Source: an uncultured Alphaproteobacteria bacterium (GTDB taxonomy: Bacteria > Pseudomonadota > Alphaproteobacteria > HIMB59 > GCA-002718135). Taken from it: a stretch of 64,000 nucleotides of DNA. This document shows, piece by piece, positions 37,177-47,544 of the stretch (position 1 is the first letter of the stretch; each line of letters opens with the position of its first letter). The notes beneath the pieces were generated by a model. That model ran no database searches. It was given only the letters and a program-made list of their open reading frames with translations, and had not been told where the DNA came from. The position numbers and the translations under genes are program-made. The stretch is from assembly GCA_902577945.1 (NCBI GenBank), contig CACHBB010000001.1, forward strand, positions 45,344-109,343, written 5' to 3'.

Positions 37177-37491
37177 ATTAGATTTAATCCAAGTTTCAAG
37201 TGCTGATTTAGGAATACTTCCTACTTTCGTATCAACTAACTTACCTTTATCAAAAAGCATAATCGTAGGTATTCCTCTTATTCCAAATTTCTGAGGTGTC
37301 ATTGGGTTTTCATCAATATTTAATTTAAATATTTTTAATTTATCAATATTATCAGCTGCTATTTCCTCTAAAATTGGATCAAGTTGCTTGCATGGTCCGC
37401 ACCATTCTGCTCCAAAATCAACTAATACTGGCACGCTTTGAGAAGAAATATCAGATTCAAAATTTTGATCATTAGTTTCAAAAGTTGACAT
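37171..37491 (-). CDS. trxA: thioredoxin 1
   Basis: 106 residues, single thioredoxin fold with the active site WCGPCK (Cys31, Cys34) and cis-Pro in GIRGIPTIMLF. Cytosolic disulphide reductant. In most alphaproteobacteria it lies just after addA on this strand; here murU is only 47 bases upstream. Its last 6 bases overlap folC. Confidence 0.97.
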   Translation of the reverse strand: MSTFETNDQNFESDISSQSVPVLVDFGAEWCGPCKQLDPILEEIAADNIDKLKIFKLNIDENPMTPQKFGIRGIPTIMLFDKGKLVDTKVGSIPKSALETWIKSNL

Positions 37492-37538
37492 AGTTATAAT
37501 TTATGAACTTTAATATTTAAATCAAGGAAAAATGAATA

Positions 37539-38219
37539 CTAAAATTGATCAAATGTGTTTTTATCCCCAATGTGTATAATGTTTGATCTCATAAAATCTC
37601 CAAATAATTTTTTTTCATTAATTAGATTGTTCCATACTTTATTCATAGAAAATATAGTTGGAGTTTGTTCAAAAATATTTTTTGAAACAATTTGTAAACC
37701 TGAATAAATAATAATTTTATTATCATTGGACCATTGTGATACCACGCCATTTTGAATATTAAAATCGCCTTGGTTTTTTTTCAATCCAAAAAAATTATTT
37801 TCATAAGATAAAAGTATTTTACAATGATCAACATCATTAAAATTATCAATGAAATTAAGAATATCTGACTTATTATGCATTTGCCAAAGTATATCTGAGT
37901 TAACTACACAAATTTTTTTATTTTTTGTATAATTAAATATATTCTTTACCCCACCACCAGTACCGAGAATTGTTGGTTCATAAATTAAATTAATTGGATA
38001 ATTATTAAAATTATTATTTATATAATTTTCTATCCTGTAATGGAGATAATGTGTATTAATAAAAATCTCTTTAAAGCCAATTTCAGAAAAAAAATTAATT
38101 GCATTACCCAATAAGTTTTTATCTTTAACCTGTAATAAAGGTTTAGGTATATCTTTAGTGAGATTTAACATGCGCTTACCAAAGCCTGCGCATAAAATTA
38201 ATAAAGAATAATTAGACAT
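37539..38219 (-). CDS. murU: nucleotidyltransferase, MurU-like (MurNAc-1-phosphate uridylyltransferase)
   Basis: 226 residues, GT-A nucleotidyltransferase. The signature LLILCAGFGKRMLNLTKDIP (with AGxGxRM) and KPLLQVKDK are at the N terminus; metal-binding VVNSDILWQ follows, and GTGGGVKN is the sugar-nucleotide loop. It sits 3' of, and overlaps by 8 bases, the AmgK-like kinase: the amgK-murU pair recycles MurNAc to UDP-MurNAc, bypassing de novo MurA/B. It is assigned to MurU by context; other NDP-sugar synthesis is possible. Confidence 0.85.
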   Translation of the reverse strand: MSNYSLLILCAGFGKRMLNLTKDIPKPLLQVKDKNLLGNAINFFSEIGFKEIFINTHYLHYRIENYINNNFNNYPINLIYEPTILGTGGGVKNIFNYTKNKKICVVNSDILWQMHNKSDILNFIDNFNDVDHCKILLSYENNFFGLKKNQGDFNIQNGVVSQWSNDNKIIIYSGLQIVSKNIFEQTPTIFSMNKVWNNLINEKKLFGDFMRSNIIHIGDKNTFDQF

Positions 38220-39141
38220 TAGATTTTAAAACTTTTAGATAAATATCTCTTAATTCGTCACTTTGTATATTACTTAAACATACGTTAATTCTTATTTGTG
38301 TAGTATTAATGTAATTTTTGTACTTCATTGTATTTTTTTCATTAAATAATTTTATCCATCTTCCAAGAAGTCTTGTCTGTCTTCCCAAATTTAATAAATA
38401 ATATTGACTCCGGAATGTTTTAAAGTTCATACCCACATTAACATTGTTGTAAAAATATTTAATCAACTCTTCATTATATTTTCTTGGAAAATTTATTCTT
38501 GAATTTTCTAAAACCGAAAATAAATCCCAGCCTATAAAGCCTTTAAAAGCACTTTGAAAATCAATGATTCCACACTTAAAATGACATTTATTATTTTTTA
38601 AAAAAATTAAATTAATAAATTCATAATCTTTATGAGCAAAACTCGTAAAGTTAAATTTTTGAAAATTAAAAATATATTCCCAACAATTATAAAATTCATT
38701 TTTAGGAAAATCAGAAATACTCTTATAAGGTATAAAGTAATCAACAAATTCACTTATTTCAATTTTAAAATCACTATAAGAATATTGTTTCAATTGACAT
38801 AAGTCATTTGAATTTAATGAATTATGTATAACAATTAGATTATCTACAGCAATTTTTAACAAATAAAATAAATCTTTCTCTTTATATATTTTGTCAAATC
38901 TATTATCCCCAAAGTCCTCCATTACAATTATTTTCTTATTTAAATCAACCTCATATATTTTTGGAATTGAAATATTAATTTTTTTAAGTATTTGATAAAC
39001 TTTCAAAAAATTGAAAAATTCATTTTTATCATTGCTAAAGTCTATAAAAATTTTATTTAAATTTTTATCGATTTTTCTAAAAATTTTTTTCTTAGATAAT
39101 CCACTCTCAATTTTTTGCATATTTTGAAAGTAATTATTCAT
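38212..39141 (-). CDS. amgK: aminoglycoside-phosphotransferase-fold kinase, AmgK-like (MurNAc/GlcNAc anomeric kinase)
   Basis: 309 residues, APH/choline-kinase fold. Nucleotide-loop region IIVMEDFGDNRFDK near 85, the Brenner-type catalytic loop AHKDYEFINLIF (H-x-D-x4-N) and the metal-binding GIIDFQSAF motif are visible. It is expected to phosphorylate MurNAc at C1, supplying MurU. The order tsaE-amgK-murU is the alphaproteobacterial one. Sequence is diverged and lysine/asparagine-rich, so specificity rests on context. Confidence 0.82.
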   Translation of the reverse strand: MNNYFQNMQKIESGLSKKKIFRKIDKNLNKIFIDFSNDKNEFFNFLKVYQILKKINISIPKIYEVDLNKKIIVMEDFGDNRFDKIYKEKDLFYLLKIAVDNLIVIHNSLNSNDLCQLKQYSYSDFKIEISEFVDYFIPYKSISDFPKNEFYNCWEYIFNFQKFNFTSFAHKDYEFINLIFLKNNKCHFKCGIIDFQSAFKGFIGWDLFSVLENSRINFPRKYNEELIKYFYNNVNVGMNFKTFRSQYYLLNLGRQTRLLGRWIKLFNEKNTMKYKNYINTTQIRINVCLSNIQSDELRDIYLKVLKSNV

Positions 39142-39143
39142 AT

Positions 39144-39593
39144 CTATATTTCATTATATGTAATATTTATTGTTCGCTTTGTATCTGAATACAGATCCAT
39201 ATTAATTAAGTAATATTTATGGTTTAATGGATAGTTAATTAATAATTCTGGCCACTCAATAAAAGTTATTGAATTATTAATATTTTCAAAAAAATCTAAT
39301 TGTTCTAATTCTTTAATACTTTTAATTCTATATAGATCATAGTGGTAAATTTCGTAAGCAATTAGATCGTAGGTGAGTAATATTGGAAAGGTAGGACTAT
39401 TAATAGAGTTTGGGTTAGAAAGATTGTTTAAAAAATAAAGGTTATTTATTAAAAATCTACAAAAAGTAGTTTTTCCAACACCTAAATCACCCTTTAATAG
39501 TACTACATCACCTACCTTAAGTTCTTTACTAAGATTTAAAGCAAGAGTTTGTATCGCAGAGATATCTAAATTCTGATTCTCTAAAGTCAGCAA
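39144..39593 (-). CDS. tsaE: tRNA threonylcarbamoyladenosine biosynthesis ATPase TsaE
   Basis: 149 residues. Walker A GDLGVGKTTFCRFLI is near residue 36, PTFPILLTYD and YHYDLYRIKSIKELEQLDF follow, then ITFIEWPELL, the TsaE-specific Trp-Pro motif. With TsaB and TsaD it builds the t6A modification at position 37 of ANN-decoding tRNAs. Start is TTG (39591-39593), six bases after the metK stop; no ATG is available before the conserved region. Confidence 0.93.
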   Translation of the reverse strand: MLTLENQNLDISAIQTLALNLSKELKVGDVVLLKGDLGVGKTTFCRFLINNLYFLNNLSNPNSINSPTFPILLTYDLIAYEIYHYDLYRIKSIKELEQLDFFENINNSITFIEWPELLINYPLNHKYYLINMDLYSDTKRTINITYNEI

Positions 39594-39599
39594 ATTTAA

Positions 39600-40769
39600 T
39601 TACGCAATTCCTTTAAGAGCTTCAACTAGATCTGTTTTTTCCCAAGTAAAATGGCCTTCATTACTTGGCTCTCTTCCAAAATGTCCGTATGCTGATGTTG
39701 GTACATAAATCGCATTGGTAAGTTTTAAATGTTCTCTTATTCCCCTTGGACTTAAATCAAATAAATCCTGAACAGATTTTTCAATTTTCTCTTCATCAAC
39801 TTTATTCGTCCCATTTGTATTTACATACACTGATAAAGGCTTTGAAACACCAATTGCATAAGATAATTGTATGGTGCATTGATCTGCAAGATCAGCTGCT
39901 ACAATATTTTTAGCTAAATATCTAGCTGCATATGCAGCAGATCTATCAACTTTAGAAGGATCTTTTCCTGAAAAAGCTCCCCCTCCATGAGGTGCAGCAC
40001 CACCATATGTATCAACAATAATTTTTCTACCTGTCAAACCTGAGTCACCATCTGGTCCACCAATTACAAAATTTCCTGTTGGGTTTACATAAAATTCTTC
40101 ATCCTTTAGTCCTTCTAACAAATCATTAGGTATACATTCGTAAACATAGGGTTTAACAATTTCTTTAACATCCTCAGGAGATAAGCCTTCTTTGTGTTGA
40201 GAAGAAATTACTAGAGATGTAACTTTTCTTGGTTTTCCATTTTCATAAAGCATAGTGACTTGGCTTTTTGAGTCGGGTTCTAAACCAGATGCGGAGCCAT
40301 CTTTTCTAGCTTGAGCCATTTTGTACAAAATTTGATGAGAATAATGAATCGGAGCAGGCATTAATGATTCAGTATCTTTGCAGGCAAAACCAAACATTAT
40401 ACCTTGATCTCCAGCACCTTCATCTTTGTTACTTCCAGAATCAACACCCATAGCAATATCAGCTGATTGTTGATGAAGAAAACTTTCAACATCACAATTC
40501 TGCCAATGAAAACCATCTTGTTCATAACCAATATCTTTTATACAGTCTCTAACCTGTGAAATAATCTGATCTTTAGAAACTGAAGGACCTCTTACTTCAC
40601 CAGCTAGAACTACTTTATTTGTAGTTGTTAAAGTTTCGCAAGCTACTCGCGTTTGAGGATCACCAGATGATAGATAGGTATCAACAACCATATCGGATAT
40701 TCTATCACATACTTTATCTGGATGGCCTTCAGAAACTGATTCGCTTGTAAATAAATAAGATCTGTTCAT
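39600..40769 (-). CDS. metK: S-adenosylmethionine synthase
   Basis: 389 residues. Characteristic segments: [20 protein letters not shown] at the N terminus, [12 protein letters not shown] (hexapeptide signature), [20 protein letters not shown] and [20 protein letters not shown]. It makes SAM from Met and ATP. It is 8 bases downstream of ahcY behind a GGAG Shine-Dalgarno, so SAM synthesis and S-adenosylhomocysteine removal are co-expressed. I see no SAM riboswitch between them. Confidence 0.98.
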   Translation of the reverse strand: MNRSYLFTSESVSEGHPDKVCDRISDMVVDTYLSSGDPQTRVACETLTTTNKVVLAGEVRGPSVSKDQIISQVRDCIKDIGYEQDGFHWQNCDVESFLHQQSADIAMGVDSGSNKDEGAGDQGIMFGFACKDTESLMPAPIHYSHQILYKMAQARKDGSASGLEPDSKSQVTMLYENGKPRKVTSLVISSQHKEGLSPEDVKEIVKPYVYECIPNDLLEGLKDEEFYVNPTGNFVIGGPDGDSGLTGRKIIVDTYGGAAPHGGGAFSGKDPSKVDRSAAYAARYLAKNIVAADLADQCTIQLSYAIGVSKPLSVYVNTNGTNKVDEEKIEKSVQDLFDLSPRGIREHLKLTNAIYVPTSAYGHFGREPSNEGHFTWEKTDLVEALKGIA

Positions 40770-40777
40770 ATTAACTC

Positions 40778-42076
<1,299 letters not shown>

Positions 42077-42089
42077 CTATATTTGATCA

Positions 42090-43781
42090 TTATTTAATTA
42101 TTCTTAAAGGTAATTTAATCATAAAACAAGCGCCGCTAAAGCCTAAATTGTCACTTTTTGTTAATTCGATTGAACCATTGAATGAATTGATTATTTCATA
42201 AGATATTGAAAGGCCAAGACCTGAGTGTTGATCTCTTTCATAGGCTCTATCAGTATAAAACCTGTCAAAAATTTTATTTTTATCCTTTAAATCTATACCC
42301 TTGCCTTGATCATAAATTTTAATTTCAACAAAATTATCATTGTTCTTATTTGACTTAATTAAAATATTTGAGTTGTTTTCAGCAATTGATATACTATTAT
42401 CAATTAAATTCAGAATTACCTGTAATAATTTATCTTTATTTAAAAGAACTAAACATGTGTTATTATCAGTCTCAAGTAAAAGTTTAATATTTTTTTTGTT
42501 CGTTAAATATTCTCCAAAATATTGTTTGAGAAAATTATTTATATTAACCACTTCGAAATTTTCTATTTCAATTTCTGCAATTGTTTTTGAAAAATGAGAG
42601 ATATCAGAAATTAATTTATTCATTCTGTCGATATCTTTGTTAAAATTATCGATTAGTAATGATCTATTTTTTTCACTTATATTTTTATTAGTCAATAGTT
42701 CGATAGAAGATTTAATTGCAGTAAGTGGGTTTTTTAACTCGTGAGCAACATCAGAACTAAATTTTTCTAATTGATAAATTTGTGATTTTAATTCTTTTGA
42801 CATAAGCTGTATTTGATTAGATAAAATACCAATTTCATCTAACCTTAAAGGATATATTAATTTTTTCTTATTTGTTTTATCTCTCTCTAAGACTGTAATT
42901 TTTGTTAGTTGTTTTAGAGGCGATATAAGACCTCTTAAAAAAATAAATGATAATAAAATTGTTACTAAAATAAATAAAAGAAAAAAATTAAAGAAATTTA
43001 ATGATTGTCTAGCTAATTCATTGTTATTAATTATTAGTTTATACTTTATTAAAACTACTCCATAAACTTTATTGTCTTGAATGATTGGAGATGTTAAAAT
43101 TCTAATTATACTATCTTCGTCTTTAAAAGTTTTAACGATTTGTTGCTTATTTTTAATGGTATCAATAATTAAAGTAATTTCATGAACATTTTTATCTAAA
43201 TTTTTATTAAATTTATTTACAAGGATATAATTATTAATTTTATTAAAATTACTTATATAGATATTGTCAAAAAAGTTGGGAAAATTTGATATATTTTCAT
43301 TTGTATCAGATAAGTTTATTTCTTGAACATCAGTACTTAAAAACAAATTTGATGAGTCTGCAATTTTTATCCAGTTTTCATTATAAATAGTTGTATTAAA
43401 ATCCTTATCACCATAGTTTTGAAATATAAATTGTTCAGTTGTAAACTTTTCTAATTCCGGTTCTGACAATTCAATAGGATTACTGTTATCAGTTACATTA
43501 CAACTCTCTCTATATGTGTCAATATCCTCAAGATATCTACAACGATAATCATACTGAAAAATTGGAACTCTTAAAATCGAGGTATTTTCCAAATATTTTG
43601 CAATATTTGATAAATTCACCTTTATTGCTTGATCTCTATTATCAATAAATTTGTTATTTTGAATTAAATTAAAGTTGAAATAGGATAAAAAAACTAATCC
43701 TAGGAAAAAGATAATTAAGTTAAGTATAACTAATTGAATTGTTAAATTATAACTAGATAAGATAAATAATTTCTTAATCAC
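42090..43781 (-). CDS. chvG: sensor histidine kinase ChvG
   Basis: 563 residues. N-terminal membrane helix (about 13-35), a periplasmic sensor of about 220 residues with a Cys pair near 81/94, a second helix (about 262-283), HAMP, HisKA with FSSDVAHELKNPLTAIKSSI (phospho-acceptor His347), and the ATPase domain (N box VILNLIDNSISIAENN, G1 IYDQGKGID, G2 GLGLSISYEII). By family and by pairing with ChvI it is the acid/envelope-stress sensor (ChvG/ExoS/BvrS group), which in relatives controls envelope genes. Start is GTG overlapping the chvI stop by 8 bases. Confidence 0.9.
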   Translation of the reverse strand: MIKKLFILSSYNLTIQLVILNLIIFFLGLVFLSYFNFNLIQNNKFIDNRDQAIKVNLSNIAKYLENTSILRVPIFQYDYRCRYLEDIDTYRESCNVTDNSNPIELSEPELEKFTTEQFIFQNYGDKDFNTTIYNENWIKIADSSNLFLSTDVQEINLSDTNENISNFPNFFDNIYISNFNKINNYILVNKFNKNLDKNVHEITLIIDTIKNKQQIVKTFKDEDSIIRILTSPIIQDNKVYGVVLIKYKLIINNNELARQSLNFFNFFLLFILVTILLSFIFLRGLISPLKQLTKITVLERDKTNKKKLIYPLRLDEIGILSNQIQLMSKELKSQIYQLEKFSSDVAHELKNPLTAIKSSIELLTNKNISEKNRSLLIDNFNKDIDRMNKLISDISHFSKTIAEIEIENFEVVNINNFLKQYFGEYLTNKKNIKLLLETDNNTCLVLLNKDKLLQVILNLIDNSISIAENNSNILIKSNKNNDNFVEIKIYDQGKGIDLKDKNKIFDRFYTDRAYERDQHSGLGLSISYEIINSFNGSIELTKSDNLGFSGACFMIKLPLRIIK

Positions 43782-44487
43782 GCCAAGAATATCCAGAACC
43801 GTATCTTGTTCTTATTTGGTAAAAAGAATTATCATAAGATCTGAATTTTTTTCTTAATCTTTTTATGTGGCTATCAATAGTCCTATCATCAACATATATG
43901 GAGTCGCCATACATAGCATCCATTAATTGATTTCTATCTTTTACTACTCCAGGATACTGAGCAAGGGATTTAATTAAATTAAACTCGGCTACCGTAAGCT
44001 CTATTTCTATATCTTTCCAAAAGCATAATTGTTTATCTTCATCTAATATCAAATCACCTTTTATAAAATTTTGTTTTTTAATTTTTTTGTCATTATTTTC
44101 TTGAGTTCTATTACTGTGAATTCTTAAAACTGTTCTTACACGTTCATTTAATAATTTTTGTGAAAATGGTTTTTTTATATAATCTGAAGCCCCCATTCTT
44201 AACCCAATAATTTCATCTTGTTCGTGATCTTTTGATGTTAGAAAAATAATTGGCAGATCTTTTAATTTTTCAATCTTACTTGAACGTACTTTTGAAAGAA
44301 GCTCATTTCCATCCATTTTAGGCATTTTGATATCAAATAATCCCAAATCATAAGATTTGCTCTCGAGCGCCTCTAAGGCCTCAACTCCGTTAAGAAATGT
44401 ATCTACTGTAAATCCCTCACTTTCAAGAGACAAAGAGACTGATGTGAGAATCGACTGCTCGTCATCGACTAACGCTATGGTAGACAT
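43774..44487 (-). CDS. chvI: response regulator ChvI, OmpR family
   Basis: 237 residues. Receiver domain with acidic pocket VDDE near residue 8, phospho-acceptor Asp52 in LGLFDIKMPKMDG, Lys in YIKKPFS; C-terminal winged helix (about 135-237) with DDRTIDSHIKRLRKKFR and the hairpin tip RTRYGSGYSWRD. It forms an operon with chvG. The 288 bases upstream are shared with the divergent nrdA; only the nrdA-side operators are recognisable there. Confidence 0.93.
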   Translation of the reverse strand: MSTIALVDDEQSILTSVSLSLESEGFTVDTFLNGVEALEALESKSYDLGLFDIKMPKMDGNELLSKVRSSKIEKLKDLPIIFLTSKDHEQDEIIGLRMGASDYIKKPFSQKLLNERVRTVLRIHSNRTQENNDKKIKKQNFIKGDLILDEDKQLCFWKDIEIELTVAEFNLIKSLAQYPGVVKDRNQLMDAMYGDSIYVDDRTIDSHIKRLRKKFRSYDNSFYQIRTRYGSGYSWRD

Positions 44488-44690
44488 ATTGTTTTTTACT
44501 AATAATTTATGGCAGATTTAAGTTCAAAGGAAAAATGACTCAGTTAAAAAATTTAATAAAATGTGACTTAAGTTGATAAGTAAATGTAAATAATTCAATA
44601 ACTTGTTTGGATATCGAAAATATGAATTAAGTAATTGATTGACATGATAAAAAAAATATTTATGTTCTTATTTTGTTCTTATTGCGATAT

Positions 44691-44706
44691 TGACCAAATA
44701 TTGTAT
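44691..44706 (+). promoter_or_regulatory. NrdR box 1 (weaker) upstream of nrdA
   Basis: TGACCAAATATTGTAT matches about 11 of 16 positions of the NrdR consensus ACACWATATATWGTGT as I know it. It begins exactly 31 bases before box 2, the three-helical-turn spacing typical of tandem NrdR sites. It lies 69 bases upstream of the nrdA ATG. A -35-like TTGTTC (44673-44678) with AAATAT 17 bases downstream would place this box over the -10 region, suitable for repression. Confidence 0.6.
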
Positions 44707-44721
44707 TGTCCCTTTTCGGCG

Positions 44722-44737
44722 GCACTACATATTGTGT
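44722..44737 (+). promoter_or_regulatory. NrdR box 2 (strong) upstream of nrdA
   Basis: GCACTACATATTGTGT matches 14 of 16 positions of the NrdR consensus. Together with box 1 at 31-base spacing it forms the standard operator by which NrdR, an ATP-cone zinc-ribbon repressor, shuts off class I ribonucleotide reductase when dATP is high. nrdR itself is not in this window. Confidence 0.8.
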
Positions 44738-44775
44738 TTTTCGACAATAATTTTTTAAAAATGGATAGAATTTAA

Positions 44776-47529
44776 ATGGCAGACAATCTACAGGTATCAG
44801 CAAAAATTTCGGAAGAAAAAAGTGTAAACATTTTAACATTAAGTGTCGTACGTCGAGACGGAGCTATTACTCCATTCAAATCAGAAAAAATTTCTAATGC
44901 AATTAAGAAAGCATTTTTGGCACAAACAAAAATTAGAAATGATAAAAATAAAGAAAAAGAACAACAAGACGGTATTCATAAAACAGTAGAAACTTTAACG
45001 CATAAAGTTGTCTCAGCACTTACGAGAAGGATTGCTGATGGAGACATGATTCATATAGAAGATATACAAGACCAAGTGGAACTAGCTCTCATGAGGGACG
45101 AGCATCATAAAGTAGCTAGAGCATATGTTTTGTATAGAGAACAACGAGCTGCATCAAGGTATCATACTAAAAAACTAAAAGAACAAGTTGGAGAGAAAGC
45201 TTCTTCAATGATGGTAACTAAAAGAGATGGAAGTAAGGAGCCAATTTCACTGGATAAAATAACCAATAGAGTCTCTGTTCTATCTACTGGTTTAAATATT
45301 GATCCAATTGTCGTTGTTCAAAAAGCTGTTCCAGGCTTATATAGTGACATTAGTTCTGTTGAAATTGATACTTATCTTGCTGAAACTGCTGCAGCTTTAA
45401 CAGTTGAGCATCCTGATTATTCTTATCTTGCAGCAAGAATAAAAGTAAACTCACTACATAAAGAGACCCCCGGCTTCATAATTGCAACAAAAAATTTATA
45501 CGATGATGGATTGTTAAGAGAAGATTATTATAAAAAGGTGATGGAGAATGCGGATTTAATAGAGTCAGTAATTGACTATGACAAAGATTATACATTTGAT
45601 TATTTTGCTCTCACAACACTAATAAGAGCATATTTGTTAAAGTTCGATAATAAAACAATTGAAAGACCTCAGGATCTTTGGATGAGAGTGACTTTAACGG
45701 TTACCGGTAATGAGTTTAATTTAGATAAAATAAAAGAAACTTATAAAAGTTTATCAACTGGCATGTATACACATGCTACTCCAACATTGTTTAATAGTGG
45801 ATTAAAAATGCAGCAATTATCTTCGTGTTTTTTAATAGGTATGGAGGATGACTCAATAGAAGGTATTTTTAATACTATAAAAGATTGTGCCCTAATATCT
45901 AAAACAGCTGGTGGTATTGGAATGCATGCTCACAATATCAGAGGTAGTGGAAGTAGAATAAAATCTACAAATGGTAAATCTAATGGTCTTATACCTTTTC
46001 TCAAAATTTTTAATGAAACTGCCAAATCTGTGGACCAAGGTGGTGGAAAAAGAAAGGGTTCTTTTGCGGTTTACTTAGAGCCTTGGCATGCTGATATAGA
46101 GAAATTTCTTGAGCTTAGAAAAAATACAGGTGCAGAAGAATTTAGGGCTAGAGATTTGTTCTATGCTTTGTGGATACCAGATTTATTCATGAAAAGAGTA
46201 GAAAACGATGAAGAATGGACACTTATGAGTGAGCATGAATGCCCGGGTCTTTCAGATGTGTATGGTGATGAGTTTGAAAAACTTTACACTAAATATGAAA
46301 ACGAAATGAAGCATTTAGAAAAAATTAAAGCAAGAGATCTAATGTCTAAAATTATAGAGGCGCAGATAGAAACAGGGCAACCCTACATGCTTTATAAAGA
46401 CTCCATCAATAATAAGTCTAATCAAAAAAATATTGGTGTCATAAAATCTTCAAACCTTTGTGCAGAAATAGTTGAATACTCTGATAAGAACGAAACATCT
46501 GTATGTAACTTGGCTTCTATAGCTTTGCCAAAATTTGTAAAAAAATCAGATAAAAAATTAATATATGACTATGATGCCCTTTACAAAACTGCAAAATTAG
46601 CTACAAAAAACTTGGATGAAGTAATTGATATTAATTTTTATCCAACTGATAAAACGGAAAGATCTAATAATAAGCATAGGCCTATAGGTTTAGGAATACA
46701 GGGTCTTGCAGATGTATACTTTAAGTTGGGAATAGCTTATGAATCTGAGGAGGCCAAAGAAATAAATAAATTAATTTTTGAGACAATTTACTTTGGAGCT
46801 TTAGAAGCTTCATGCGAGCTAGCAAAAGAAAAGGGAGCATACGAAACATTTAAAAATTCACCAATTTCCGAAGGTAAGTTTCAATTTGATCTGTGGAATG
46901 TTAATCCAACGTCAAAGTGGGATTGGGATTCGCTTAGAGCTAAAATTAAAGAGCACGGTGTAAGAAACTCTTTAACCACAGCTTGTATGCCAACTGCGTC
47001 AACAGGTATTATATTAGGTAATACTGAAACATTCCAAATACAAACATCTAATATATATAAGAGACAAACGCTCTCAGGTGAGTTCCTGCTTGTAAATAGA
47101 TATTTAGTGAATGAACTTTCTCAAAGAGGATTATGGAATAAAGAAATGAGAGACAAAATAATCTTAGAAAATGGATCAGTAGAAAACATTAATGAAATTC
47201 CAACTGAACTAAAAGAGGTTTATAAAACAGTTTGGGAAGTATCACAAAAAACTGTAATTGATATGTCAGCAGATAGAGCGCCATTTATTGATCAAACACA
47301 ATCAATGAACCTATGGCTTTCAACGCCTACATTTGGAAAAGTTAATTCAATGCATATGTATGCATGGAAAAAAGGTCTTAAAACAGGAATGTATTATCTA
47401 AGAAGTAGATCAGCTGTTGATGCTGTAAAAGTTACGGTTTCATCAGAAAAAGCAGCTAAAGATGCTTATATAAATACTACTATCAATCAAAACAATGAAC
47501 CAGAAGATTGCGAAACTTGCAGTGCATAA
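44776..47529 (+). CDS. nrdA: ribonucleoside-diphosphate reductase class Ia alpha subunit
   Basis: 917 residues, longer than E. coli NrdA (761) because of two N-terminal ATP-cone domains (about 25-135, starting VVRRDGAITPFKSEKI; and about 148-240, starting VTKRDGSKEPISLDKI). The catalytic core has the first redox Cys in LSSCFLIGMEDDS, the thiyl-radical motif SSNLCAEIVE (Asn-Cys-Glu), the partner Cys in SVCNLASIAL, PTASTGIILGNTETF, and the C-terminal shuttle CETCSA. It reduces NDPs to dNDPs, with dATP feedback through the ATP cone. First gene of an nrdA-nrdB-glutaredoxin operon. Confidence 0.97.
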   Translation: MADNLQVSAKISEEKSVNILTLSVVRRDGAITPFKSEKISNAIKKAFLAQTKIRNDKNKEKEQQDGIHKTVETLTHKVVSALTRRIADGDMIHIEDIQDQVELALMRDEHHKVARAYVLYREQRAASRYHTKKLKEQVGEKASSMMVTKRDGSKEPISLDKITNRVSVLSTGLNIDPIVVVQKAVPGLYSDISSVEIDTYLAETAAALTVEHPDYSYLAARIKVNSLHKETPGFIIATKNLYDDGLLREDYYKKVMENADLIESVIDYDKDYTFDYFALTTLIRAYLLKFDNKTIERPQDLWMRVTLTVTGNEFNLDKIKETYKSLSTGMYTHATPTLFNSGLKMQQLSSCFLIGMEDDSIEGIFNTIKDCALISKTAGGIGMHAHNIRGSGSRIKSTNGKSNGLIPFLKIFNETAKSVDQGGGKRKGSFAVYLEPWHADIEKFLELRKNTGAEEFRARDLFYALWIPDLFMKRVENDEEWTLMSEHECPGLSDVYGDEFEKLYTKYENEMKHLEKIKARDLMSKIIEAQIETGQPYMLYKDSINNKSNQKNIGVIKSSNLCAEIVEYSDKNETSVCNLASIALPKFVKKSDKKLIYDYDALYKTAKLATKNLDEVIDINFYPTDKTERSNNKHRPIGLGIQGLADVYFKLGIAYESEEAKEINKLIFETIYFGALEASCELAKEKGAYETFKNSPISEGKFQFDLWNVNPTSKWDWDSLRAKIKEHGVRNSLTTACMPTASTGIILGNTETFQIQTSNIYKRQTLSGEFLLVNRYLVNELSQRGLWNKEMRDKIILENGSVENINEIPTELKEVYKTVWEVSQKTVIDMSADRAPFIDQTQSMNLWLSTPTFGKVNSMHMYAWKKGLKTGMYYLRSRSAVDAVKVTVSSEKAAKDAYINTTINQNNEPEDCETCSA

Positions 47530-47544
47530 AGAAGGAGTAATAGA

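Noticed and set aside
44761..44775. Four-codon frame (MDRI, then TAA) ending directly before the nrdA ATG, a possible leader peptide.
   Set aside because: No ribosome-binding site of its own, and ATG followed by a quick stop is common by chance in AT-rich DNA; no evidence of function.
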